DNA of 64,000 nucleotides, from NCBI RefSeq assembly GCF_003362725.1, contig NZ_QKTV01000001.1, forward strand, positions 248,001 through 312,000, read 5' to 3'. Under the pieces are notes generated by a model. That model worked only from the letters and a program-made list of their open reading frames with translations. It did not search any database and was not told the DNA's origin. Shown here piece after piece: positions 35,349 to 42,885 of this stretch. Source of the DNA: Winogradskyella aurantiaca (lineage in GTDB: Bacteria > Bacteroidota > Bacteroidia > Flavobacteriales > Flavobacteriaceae). Every line of letters starts with the position of its first letter. The first letter of the stretch is position 1. The position numbers and the translations under genes were made by a program.

Positions 35349-36368
35349 ATGAAAATTATTGTTCCAATGGCGGGCAGAGGCTCGCGTTTAAGACCTCACA
35401 GTTTAACAGTTCCCAAACCCTTGATTCCCGTTGCAGGACAACCAATAGTTCACCGATTGGTGAAGGATATTGCTAAGGTCTTAAAACAACCAATTGAAGA
35501 GATTGCTTTTGTTTTGGGAGACCCTGCTTTTTTTGGGAATGACGTAGTATCAAGTTTAACTTCATTAGCTGAAGAATTAGGCGCAAAGGCCTCCATTTAC
35601 CGTCAAGACCAACCATTAGGAACTGGGCATGCTATAATGAGTGCTGAACCCTCACTTTCGGGACCTGCAGTCATTGCATATGCAGACACCTTAATAAGGG
35701 CTGAATTTGATCTGGATTCAGAAGCTGATAGCGTCATTTGGACTAAAAAGGTGGATAATCCAGAGGCCTATGGTGTTGTGCAATTAAATGACAAGGATCA
35801 AATTGTCGAGTTAGTTGAAAAGCCTGAAGAATTTGTGAGTGATCAAGCTGTTATAGGCATCTATTACTTTAAGGAGGTTGGAGAGCTTAAAGCAAAATTA
35901 CAGGAGGTTTTAGGCGAAAATGTAATGAATGGGGGCGAGTATCAGATCAATGATGGAATAAAGCGAATGATGGCAGCTGGTAAGGTATTTAAAACAGGTA
36001 CCGTGGATGAGTGGATGGACTGCGGTAATAAGAACGTAACTCTGGAAACCAATGCTAAAATGTTAGGGTTTATTGAGGCTGATGGCCTTGAGACAATGAT
36101 TGATGATTCGGTTGAATTCATTAATTCTAAGATCATTCCACCGTGTATTGTTGGACCTAATACAGTGCTCAAAGATAGTACTGTTGGTCCGTTTGTATCC
36201 ATAGGAGCTAATTGTGTAATAGACAATAGTGAAGTTAAAAATAGCTTAATACAAAATCATACCTCTATCAAAAATGCTACCTTGGATGAAGCCATGATTG
36301 GTAATCACGTTACTTATAAGGGTGACTATACAAGAATAAGTATTGGTGACTACAGTCATTTGGACTAG
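35349..36368 (+). CDS. Sugar-phosphate nucleotidyltransferase with beta-helix domain
   Basis: The N-terminal MKIIVPMAGRGSRLRPHSLTVPKPLIPVAGQPIV is the nucleotide-binding start of sugar-1-phosphate nucleotidyltransferases (GlmU-N / RmlA type), followed by DQPLGTGHAIMSAE, YADTLI (metal-binding Asp) and EKPEE. From about residue 245 hexapeptide repeats (PPCIVGPNTVLKDSTVGPFVSIGANCVI) form a left-handed beta helix. It makes an NDP-sugar in the cytoplasm; whether UTP or dTTP is used and which sugar is activated cannot be read. Length (339 aa) is shorter than GlmU because no full acetyltransferase domain is present. It precedes the TPR gene by 4 nt. Confidence 0.88.
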   Translation: MKIIVPMAGRGSRLRPHSLTVPKPLIPVAGQPIVHRLVKDIAKVLKQPIEEIAFVLGDPAFFGNDVVSSLTSLAEELGAKASIYRQDQPLGTGHAIMSAEPSLSGPAVIAYADTLIRAEFDLDSEADSVIWTKKVDNPEAYGVVQLNDKDQIVELVEKPEEFVSDQAVIGIYYFKEVGELKAKLQEVLGENVMNGGEYQINDGIKRMMAAGKVFKTGTVDEWMDCGNKNVTLETNAKMLGFIEADGLETMIDDSVEFINSKIIPPCIVGPNTVLKDSTVGPFVSIGANCVIDNSEVKNSLIQNHTSIKNATLDEAMIGNHVTYKGDYTRISIGDYSHLD

Positions 36369-36372
36369 TGAG

Positions 36373-37716
36373 ATGAAAAAACTGAGTATCATACTATTAT
36401 TAAGTGTTCCACTTTTAGTTTGGACTCAGGAACCCCTTGCTACCCCAGTAGAAGATGATATGGGCATTGTAGAAGATCAATTCCAGGAGTTGTTTTTTGA
36501 GGCCTTAAAGCAAAAGGGCATTGAAAACCATGAAAAAGCCATTGAAGCTTTACAACAGTGCCTTCAGATCAATCCAAATTTACCCGAAGTATATTTCGAG
36601 CTTGGAAAGAACTACAAAGCTTTACAGCTCTATCTCGAGGCGGATCAGGCCTTAAAAAAAGCCCTACAATTAAAGCCTGGGGAGGAATGGATTTTAGATG
36701 AATTATACGATGTGTATTTTCAACAAGGAGCTACCGAAAAAGCCATGCAGATTGTAAAGCAGCTTGTAGACATTCATCCAGATTATAAGCAGGATCTTGC
36801 TACACTATATCTTAAGCAACAAGAGTTTCAGCAAGCCCTTAAATTGTTGGATGAATTGGACAAGGAGTTTGGCCCAACCGTTTTAAGAGATGCAATGAGA
36901 GACGATATTTACAATGCCACAGGTAATGATGGGGGACGCATTGAAAACTTAAGGCAGCGTATCATTGAGAATCCTAAGAATGAAGAGAATTATCTGAATT
37001 TAATTTATCGCTATAGTGAATTAGGAATGGAGAACGAAGCTTACGAAACTGCCCAAAAGTTGATTCAAGAAATTCCTGAATCTGAGTTAGCTCATTTAGC
37101 GCTTTATAAATATGCTTTGAGGCAGGGAAAATCCAATGAAGCTGTTAACTCCATGAAAATTGTTCTTAATAGTTCAAAGGTCGATGCCGGAACAAAAACC
37201 TTAATTCTGAATGATTTTGTAAAACTAGCTCAAATAAATCCAGAGTATAAAGACGATCTTTTGGAAGTGACCTCAAAAATTGCTTCAGAAAATGAATCGA
37301 AATTTGAATTGGGCTATTTCTATCTCCAAAATGGTGAAAAAAAGAAAGCCTTAGAAAATTTAAGCTTAGCGCTTGAGGAGGATTCAACTAATTATGACCT
37401 TTTGAGAGATGTACTACTATTAAAAATTGAATTTGAACAGTATACTGAGGTGGCTGAGCAAAGCAGTGAGGCTTTAGAATTATATCCCGCTCAGCCTTTA
37501 CTCTATTTAATTAATGGGGTTTCTAATAACCGTTTGTTTAGTACAGAAAAAGCAATTGAAAGTCTTGAAATGGGTTTGGATTTTTTGGTAGACGATATAG
37601 AAATGGAAATTGATTTTTACAAGGAGTTGAGTTTTGCTTACAAGCAATTAAATAATAATAGCAAGTCCGAAACGTTTGCTAAAAAGGCAGAATCCTTAAA
37701 ACAACAGCAGAAGTAA
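36373..37716 (+). CDS. Exported tetratricopeptide-repeat protein
   Basis: The preferred start at 36373 gives a clean signal peptide (MKKLSIILLLSVPLLVWTQEP); a longer frame from 36343 would overlap the upstream gene and bury it. The mature part is nearly all helical, with TPR consensus units such as AIEALQQCLQINPNLPEVYFELGKNY near residue 55 and AIESLEMGLDFL near the end. TPR scaffolds bind protein partners. It sits between a nucleotidyltransferase and a LolA-like lipoprotein plus EnvC-like protein, so a periplasmic or outer-membrane assembly role is plausible. No specific function can be given. Confidence 0.85.
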   Translation: MKKLSIILLLSVPLLVWTQEPLATPVEDDMGIVEDQFQELFFEALKQKGIENHEKAIEALQQCLQINPNLPEVYFELGKNYKALQLYLEADQALKKALQLKPGEEWILDELYDVYFQQGATEKAMQIVKQLVDIHPDYKQDLATLYLKQQEFQQALKLLDELDKEFGPTVLRDAMRDDIYNATGNDGGRIENLRQRIIENPKNEENYLNLIYRYSELGMENEAYETAQKLIQEIPESELAHLALYKYALRQGKSNEAVNSMKIVLNSSKVDAGTKTLILNDFVKLAQINPEYKDDLLEVTSKIASENESKFELGYFYLQNGEKKKALENLSLALEEDSTNYDLLRDVLLLKIEFEQYTEVAEQSSEALELYPAQPLLYLINGVSNNRLFSTEKAIESLEMGLDFLVDDIEMEIDFYKELSFAYKQLNNNSKSETFAKKAESLKQQQK

Positions 37717-37726
37717 AGCCCCAATT

Positions 37727-38515
37727 ATGAAGCCAGTGTTTATTAAAAGAGCAGTAGTTATAGTATCGTCTTTAGCTATCCTATTAAATTATTCATGTAA
37801 CTCAGCTAAACGATTAACGGCTTCAGGAGAACCTAATGCCGATCTTAGTACAAGGCAATTAATTAAAACACATAAAAAACGGTTTACCGATTTTAAAACA
37901 CTTCAGGCTAAGGTTAAGGTAGACTTAACACAGCGAGGTAAAACGCAAGGGGTGTCTTTTAGTTTAAGAATGGAGAAAGATAAGGTGATCTGGCTCAGTG
38001 CTACATTAGGTTTGGCTAGATTAAAAATCACTCCTGAAAAGGTACAGTATTACTCAAAAATTGATAATGAATATTTTGACGGAGATTACCAGTTGATTTC
38101 AGATTTTGCGGGCGTTGACCTTGATTTTATAAAGGTTCAGAATTTATTGCTGGGGCATGCCATATACGATCTTGAGAATCCCCAACATCAGGTTTCTATA
38201 ACTGAATCTTCCTATATCTTAAAACCCAAAGAGTCTGATGCACTTCTTGATATTCTGTATTTAATTAATCCATCACATTTTAAATTAGATGCCTTGGAGC
38301 TGTATCAGCCAAAGAATAGAAGGATGCTTCAGGTAGATTATAAAAGTTACCAGGAAGTAGAAGATCAAGTGCTGCCAAAGGATATTAGAATTGTGGCAGT
38401 TGATCAAAAAGATGAAGCGGCCATTGCCCTTGAGTTTAAATCCATAAATCTCGATAAGGAATTGCGTTTTCCATTTAAAATTCCAGCTGGGTATAAGGAG
38501 ATACAAGTTAAATGA
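37727..38515 (+). CDS. LolA/LolB-like lipoprotein (DUF4292)
   Basis: A 262-residue lipoprotein: the signal VIVSSLAILLNYSCNSAKRL ends with a lipobox cysteine near residue 24. The mature part contains FKTLQAKVKVDLTQRGKTQGVSFSLRMEKDKVIWLSATLGLARLKITPEKVQYYSKI, the strand pattern of the DUF4292 family, which resembles the open beta barrel of LolA/LolB lipoprotein carriers. It may carry a lipid or lipoprotein in the periplasm. The 3' end overlaps the EnvC-like gene by 4 nt (ATGA), so the two are coupled. Confidence 0.85.
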   Translation: MKPVFIKRAVVIVSSLAILLNYSCNSAKRLTASGEPNADLSTRQLIKTHKKRFTDFKTLQAKVKVDLTQRGKTQGVSFSLRMEKDKVIWLSATLGLARLKITPEKVQYYSKIDNEYFDGDYQLISDFAGVDLDFIKVQNLLLGHAIYDLENPQHQVSITESSYILKPKESDALLDILYLINPSHFKLDALELYQPKNRRMLQVDYKSYQEVEDQVLPKDIRIVAVDQKDEAAIALEFKSINLDKELRFPFKIPAGYKEIQVK

Positions 38516-39732
38516 CATATAGACTGCTTACATACGTCATTTTTATTTCTGCAATGGTCTTATTGCCTTGCTCACTTCCGGCTCAAAATAGAACCCAAAA
38601 ACAATTGGAAGCCAAGAGGCAGCAATATCTGCGTGAGATTAAACAGATGGAGAGCCTGCTTAATACAGATAGGAAAAAGCAAAAATCCATAGTGGATCTG
38701 GTTGAAAATATAAACTACAAAGTAAGTGTTCGCCAGAATTTAATTAAGGTCACTAATGATCAGGTTAATTTCTTAACACGACAAATCAATAACAATCAAG
38801 CAAAAATTTCGGATTTACGTGTCCAGCTAGAAACCCTTAAAAAGGATTATGCTCAAATGGTGGTGAGGTCTTACAAGAATAAATCCGATCAATCCAGAAT
38901 CATGTTTTTGTTATCATCTGATAATTTTAAACAGGCCTATAAACGCTTCCAATACATGAAGCAGTACAGAGCCTATCAGGCGGATCAAGCAGATGAGATT
39001 AAACTTAAAACACAAGAACTTCAAGATTTAAATCTTGAATTGTTGGACCAGAAGGAGGACAAAAGCAAATTAGTAGCTCAGAATAGAGAGGCAAAAGAAC
39101 AATTACAATTAGAAATGTCTCAGCAAGAAGAGGCAATGTCGGCTTTAAAGAAGAACATGAATAAGTATGCTGCCGACATTAAAAAAAGACGTCAGGAGAT
39201 TGATCGCATTGACGCTGAGATTGATAGATTGATTAAGGCTGCTATTGCAGAATCCAATAAGAAGGCCGGAAATACCAAATCAACAGGGAAATTTGTTCTT
39301 ACCCCAGAGGGAAAAAGAATCGCTGCCAGTTTTGCTGCTAATAAAGGCAATTTGGATTGGCCTGTAGAAAAAGGAGTTATTAAGTCCAAGTTCGGCCGAG
39401 GGCGGTCTTTAAGCGATCGATCAGCAACTGTAAACAATCAAGGAGTTATTATTGCGACTGAAACAAAAGCAAAGGTAAAGGCAGTGTTCGAGGGTGAAGT
39501 GCGCATACAAATTATTAAACGAGCAAACCCAGTTATAATCGTTAAACATGGAGATTATTTGACCGTTTATAAAAATATGGGTAAGATCTATGTGAAGACT
39601 GGGGAAAAAATAAAAGCAGGTCAGGTTATTGGTGAGGTATTCACCAATAAACGTTCAGGGGAATCTTATTTAGGCTTTGGGGTGTATAAGAATACCAAAG
39701 CGCAAAACCCAGAATACTGGCTGGCTAAATAA
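38512..39732 (+). CDS. EnvC-type murein hydrolase activator (degenerate M23/LytM)
   Basis: A signal peptide (to about residue 24, LPCSLPAQN) is followed by ~230 residues of coiled coil (regular Lys/Glu/Gln heptads) and a C-terminal LytM domain from about residue 290. The layout matches EnvC, which activates amidases to split the septal wall. The zinc ligands of active M23 peptidases are missing: the first His/Asp motif reads NNQGVIIA instead of H-x-G-x-D, and the H-x-H region reads VYKNMGKI. It should therefore be an activator without its own endopeptidase activity. It forms an operon with the TPR and DUF4292 genes. Confidence 0.9.
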   Translation: MTYRLLTYVIFISAMVLLPCSLPAQNRTQKQLEAKRQQYLREIKQMESLLNTDRKKQKSIVDLVENINYKVSVRQNLIKVTNDQVNFLTRQINNNQAKISDLRVQLETLKKDYAQMVVRSYKNKSDQSRIMFLLSSDNFKQAYKRFQYMKQYRAYQADQADEIKLKTQELQDLNLELLDQKEDKSKLVAQNREAKEQLQLEMSQQEEAMSALKKNMNKYAADIKKRRQEIDRIDAEIDRLIKAAIAESNKKAGNTKSTGKFVLTPEGKRIAASFAANKGNLDWPVEKGVIKSKFGRGRSLSDRSATVNNQGVIIATETKAKVKAVFEGEVRIQIIKRANPVIIVKHGDYLTVYKNMGKIYVKTGEKIKAGQVIGEVFTNKRSGESYLGFGVYKNTKAQNPEYWLAK

Positions 39733-39734
39733 AT

Positions 39735-39947
39735 TTACACCCGCACAACAACATAGCCTTTTCGTGTTTTCTTATAATGTCTGCCATTAAAATAGTAGTA
39801 GCGATGCCCCTTTATTTTGACAACTTTATAGGATCGCGGTAATTTTTTTACAACAGTAACAGTTTGTGGTTCTGCAACAACCACACGACTTCTACAACTA
39901 CTTAATAGAACAATTGAGACTAAAGCAATGAAGATAATTCGATTCAT
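39735..39947 (-). CDS. Small basic lipoprotein
   Basis: A 70-residue protein with a lipobox (IALVSIVLLSSCRSRVV, Cys near residue 18) and a very basic, tyrosine-rich mature part ending in GHRYYYFNGRHYKKTRKGYVVVRV. Such YY-x-x-G-R-x-Y-x-K tails recur in small flavobacterial lipoproteins. It is convergent with the EnvC-like gene, 2 nt apart. Function unknown; the basic surface could bind LPS, peptidoglycan or nucleic acid, which is speculation. Confidence 0.7.
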   Translation of the reverse strand: MNRIIFIALVSIVLLSSCRSRVVVAEPQTVTVVKKLPRSYKVVKIKGHRYYYFNGRHYKKTRKGYVVVRV

Positions 39948-39992
39948 GATAGGGTGTGTTTTTACTTAAGACCCCAAGACATGAAAGAAGGT

Positions 39993-40508
39993 TTAATTAT
40001 CAAAGAAGAGCGCTTTTAACTCGGTAGCGTCTTCTGGCTTCATTTTACCAGCAAGGACCAGACTTAATTGTTTACGTCTTAGAGCCGCTTTATAGCGCTC
40101 TTTTTCGAGTTCAGTTTCAGGAATTAAAGCCGGTATTTTAACTGGGCGTCCAGTATCATCAACGGCTACAAAGGTATAAATAGCCTCATTAGCCTTAATA
40201 CTTTCACCAGATTCACGGTCTTCAATCCATACATCCATATAGACTTCCATAGAGGACGAAAAAGCCCTTGAAACCTTGGCTTCAATAGTAACAACACTTC
40301 CTAAAGGAACTGATCTGTTAAAAGCAACGTGGTTTACTGAAGCCGTAACTACAATTCGTCTGGAATGTCTTCTTGCCGCAATACTTGCTGCTCTGTCCAT
40401 ACGGGCCAGAAGTTCTCCTCCAAACAGATTATTAATGGGATTGGTTTCACTGGGTAAAACCAAGTCTGTAACAATGGTTTTAGATTGAAATGCCGTTTTT
40501 CCTTCCAT
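39993..40508 (-). CDS. Acyl-CoA thioesterase, hotdog fold (YciA-like)
   Basis: The segment NPINNLFGGELLARMDRAASIAARRHS near residue 25 is the signature of the YciA/BACH acyl-CoA hydrolases, with the conserved Asn/Gly-Gly helix start and acidic residue. VVTASVNHVAFNRSVPLGSVVTIEAKV follows as the central hotdog strands, and NEAIYTFVAVDD later. It hydrolyses fatty acyl-CoA to free acid and CoA. Length (171 aa) is usual. It is transcribed away from the HU-SPOR gene's stop by 62 nt. Confidence 0.92.
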   Translation of the reverse strand: MEGKTAFQSKTIVTDLVLPSETNPINNLFGGELLARMDRAASIAARRHSRRIVVTASVNHVAFNRSVPLGSVVTIEAKVSRAFSSSMEVYMDVWIEDRESGESIKANEAIYTFVAVDDTGRPVKIPALIPETELEKERYKAALRRKQLSLVLAGKMKPEDATELKALFFDN

Positions 40509-40524
40509 AAATCAAAATTCACGA

Positions 40525-40532
40525 CAAAGTTA
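40525..40532 (-). promoter_or_regulatory. Candidate -7 element of the thioesterase gene
   Basis: On the minus strand this reads TAACTTTG (TAnnTTTG), 16 nt before the ATG. The same octamer precedes the HU-SPOR gene at 41517-41524. Confidence 0.38.
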
Positions 40533-40570
40533 GTCGAAATTTAGTTTTAAGATTTATAACAGGAGAGGAA

Positions 40571-41509
40571 TTAGTCTATTTTTTTAATGAGTAACCAGGC
40601 TTCAGGATTGTGATTAATTCTAATTGTTCTAAGGGCCTGTTGAGCTTCTTGGCGAGACGAATAACTGGAATAAACTACTTCATGAAGTCCATATCTATTG
40701 ACCCCAATTTTACGTGCTTTATACCCAAGTGCTTTTAGTTGTTTTACCTTTTTATCAGAGTTGGCTTCCACACGAAAAGCACCAGCTACAATATGAAAAT
40801 TACCAGTTTGCTTTTCAATCTCTAATAGGGCACTTGGTAGCGGATTTGATATCACAAAAGTAGCCTCTTGCACTTTCGACTCAACTACTTTATTAGCTTC
40901 ATCCTGAACCATAAGATTGTGTGCGTTGACATTTTTCTCATGATACTTAAGCCCGCCAAAGCCCGTTAACCCAAGGACTACAACTGCAGCAGCTGCATAG
41001 CCAATCCAGTTTCTTCGACGCTCACCACTTGGATGCGCCAGAACTGGAGCAGCGCTTTCTTTTATGACTTCTACTTCTTTAATGGCTTGGCGTTCAATGG
41101 CGTTTATGGCCACATCAGATAAACCAAAACTAGAAGTCAGGTAATTAATAGAGGCATTAGGTTCAAATACCAAAGATCCAGAGGCATCTAAAACTAAAGC
41201 GCCAATATTTTTAAACTCAAGAGTCTTTTGCTCTGCAATATGTTTCTTAAACCTTGAAACTGCATCGGAAATCAGGCCAAGCGCTTGTTCATATGGGATC
41301 TTCTCAAGTTCGGCTACATAATTGCATAATAAACCGTCGTTGTGCTGCAACTGCGAATTAAAGGACAACACCTTTGATGGTGGTAAAAACAAATGGTTCT
41401 CTGTATCAATTTGGGCTGAGATACGCTTTGTTAAAAACGCCCCAAACTCAGGGATGATAACACAATCGTAGCGGTATAGTAAATCGCTTATGTAGGTCTC
41501 CAATGGCAT
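40571..41509 (-). CDS. HU-fold (CCDC81-like) / transmembrane / SPOR protein
   Basis: Three parts can be read. Residues 1-~125 hold the two CCDC81-type HU-like domains (ISDLLYRYDCVIIPEFGAFLTKRI; LEFKNIGALVLDASGSLVFEPN). Residues ~168-186 form one membrane helix, preceded by the basic SGERRRNW, so the HU part should be cytoplasmic. Residues ~236-310 are a SPOR domain (HIVAGAFRVEANSDKKVKQLKALGYKARKIG), which binds glycan strands lacking stem peptides at division sites. A single chain could thus link a nucleic-acid-like or protein-binding module to septal peptidoglycan. It is divergent from dprA. Which partner the HU part binds is not known. Confidence 0.88.
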   Translation of the reverse strand: MPLETYISDLLYRYDCVIIPEFGAFLTKRISAQIDTENHLFLPPSKVLSFNSQLQHNDGLLCNYVAELEKIPYEQALGLISDAVSRFKKHIAEQKTLEFKNIGALVLDASGSLVFEPNASINYLTSSFGLSDVAINAIERQAIKEVEVIKESAAPVLAHPSGERRRNWIGYAAAAVVVLGLTGFGGLKYHEKNVNAHNLMVQDEANKVVESKVQEATFVISNPLPSALLEIEKQTGNFHIVAGAFRVEANSDKKVKQLKALGYKARKIGVNRYGLHEVVYSSYSSRQEAQQALRTIRINHNPEAWLLIKKID

Positions 41510-41516
41510 AGTAAAA

Positions 41517-41524
41517 CAAAGTTA
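41517..41524 (-). promoter_or_regulatory. Candidate -7 element of the HU-SPOR gene
   Basis: On the minus strand TAACTTTG, matching TAnnTTTG, 7 nt before the ATG ending at 41509. The short distance implies a leader of only a few bases or a leaderless mRNA. Confidence 0.3.
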
Positions 41525-41614
41525 TAAATTTTTAAATCACACTAAAATCATGTTGTTCTTAGTTATTAACAGCCGAAAAAAGATGTACATTTAGTTGATT
41601 ATCATTGATTTATT

Positions 41615-42718
41615 ATGACAGAAAATGAGCTTCTGGCAGTATTGGCGCTTCAAAATGTTCCAAATATTGGATCTACCATCGCCAAGAAATTGATTGCTCA
41701 TTGTGGATCAGCCGAAGCGGTTTTTAAAGAAAAAAGAAAAATACTGTCCAAGATAAATGGCATAGGACAGTTTGCACTTCAGGGGCTTCATGATCAAGTA
41801 CATTTTGATGCTGCTGAATTGGAACTTAGATTTATTAAAGATGAAAAGGTCCGAGTGCACTACTTTTTGGAGGACAACTACCCACGTAATTTAAAACACT
41901 GTATTGACGGACCGGCACTATTATTTTCCAAAGGACATATTAATCTTGAAAACAAGCGTATTATTAGTATAGTTGGATCCAGAAAAGCAACAAACTACGG
42001 CTTGGCTTTTTGTGATGAACTGGTTGAAATGCTCCTTCCATATAATCCAGTTATTGTTTCAGGATTCGCCTACGGAATCGATATTGCTGCTCAAAAGGCT
42101 GCTTTAAACCATAATTTACAAACGATAGGTTGCCTCGCTCATGGATTAAACCAGATCTACCCTAAAGCGCATAGTAAATATGTCAATGCTGTCGAAAATC
42201 ATGGGGGGTTCTTTACAGATTTTTGGAGTACCGACGTATTTGATCGCAATAACTTCTTAAAACGAAACCGCATTATTGCTGGCCTATCAGAGGCAACTAT
42301 AGTTATTGAATCTGCAGAAAAAGGGGGCAGTTTAGTAACAGCAGATATTGCTAATTCTTATGACAGAGACGTTTTTGCATTACCAGGAAGAGCTTCGGAC
42401 AATCAAAGCAAAGGATGTAATAACCTCATTAAAACGCAGCAAGCTCATTTGCTTTCCAACCCCCTGGATGTGCCCTACATTTTAGGCTGGCAATTAGAGC
42501 CAGAGCAAAAACCGAGCATTCAAAAAAAGATGTTTGTTGAATTGAACCCTGAGGAAAGGGTAGTTTTTAACTTTCTCAAGAATCAAGATAAGGAACAACT
42601 AGACGTCATTGCAATTAAGTGCAATATTCCAACATTTAAGCTAGCAGGTATTTTGTTGAATATGGAACTAAAAGGAGTTGTTAGGCCGCTTCCAGGCAAG
42701 CAATTTCAATTAATATAA
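41615..42718 (+). CDS. dprA: DNA-processing protein DprA
   Basis: DprA binds incoming single-stranded DNA during transformation and loads RecA. The N-terminal SAM/HhH-like part (LALQNVPNIGSTIAKKLI; LSKINGIGQFAL) is followed by the Rossmann-fold core: ISIVGSRKATNYGL, VIVSGFAYGIDIAAQKAAL, TIGCLAHGLNQIYPKAH, KRNRIIAGLSEATIVIESAEKGGSLVTADIA and DVFALPGRASD, all diagnostic. The last ~60 residues form the winged-helix DprA C-domain. Length (367 aa) is typical. Its presence suggests at least vestigial natural competence; other competence genes are not in the window. Confidence 0.95.
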   Translation: MTENELLAVLALQNVPNIGSTIAKKLIAHCGSAEAVFKEKRKILSKINGIGQFALQGLHDQVHFDAAELELRFIKDEKVRVHYFLEDNYPRNLKHCIDGPALLFSKGHINLENKRIISIVGSRKATNYGLAFCDELVEMLLPYNPVIVSGFAYGIDIAAQKAALNHNLQTIGCLAHGLNQIYPKAHSKYVNAVENHGGFFTDFWSTDVFDRNNFLKRNRIIAGLSEATIVIESAEKGGSLVTADIANSYDRDVFALPGRASDNQSKGCNNLIKTQQAHLLSNPLDVPYILGWQLEPEQKPSIQKKMFVELNPEERVVFNFLKNQDKEQLDVIAIKCNIPTFKLAGILLNMELKGVVRPLPGKQFQLI

Positions 42719-42845
42719 ATGCAAAACGTACTCCATAAGCTACCAAAAATAACGATGACGTGATTTGTGGTTAATTCAACATCGTAATTAAACGAAAATC
42801 TACGCAGTATGCCTTGATTATTAAGTGCTGGGACTCATCATTGCA

Positions 42846-42858
42846 TAACTTTGCTAGC
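42846..42858 (+). promoter_or_regulatory. Candidate -7 region shared by the two T9SS cargo genes (copy 1)
   Basis: TAACTTTG (42846-42853) matches TAnnTTTG, and the following CTAGC makes a decamer CTTTGCTAGC (42849-42858) that recurs upstream of the second cargo gene. It lies 28 nt before the ATG at 42886. No -33 box at standard spacing. Confidence 0.42.
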
Positions 42859-42885
42859 ACGCTATTAATCAACTACTTAAAAGTC

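Noticed and set aside
42814-42885. TTG start adding 24 residues to cargo protein A
   Set aside because: The extra residues do not resemble a signal peptide, overlap the likely promoter -7 element, and the ATG at 42886 gives a plausible export signal.
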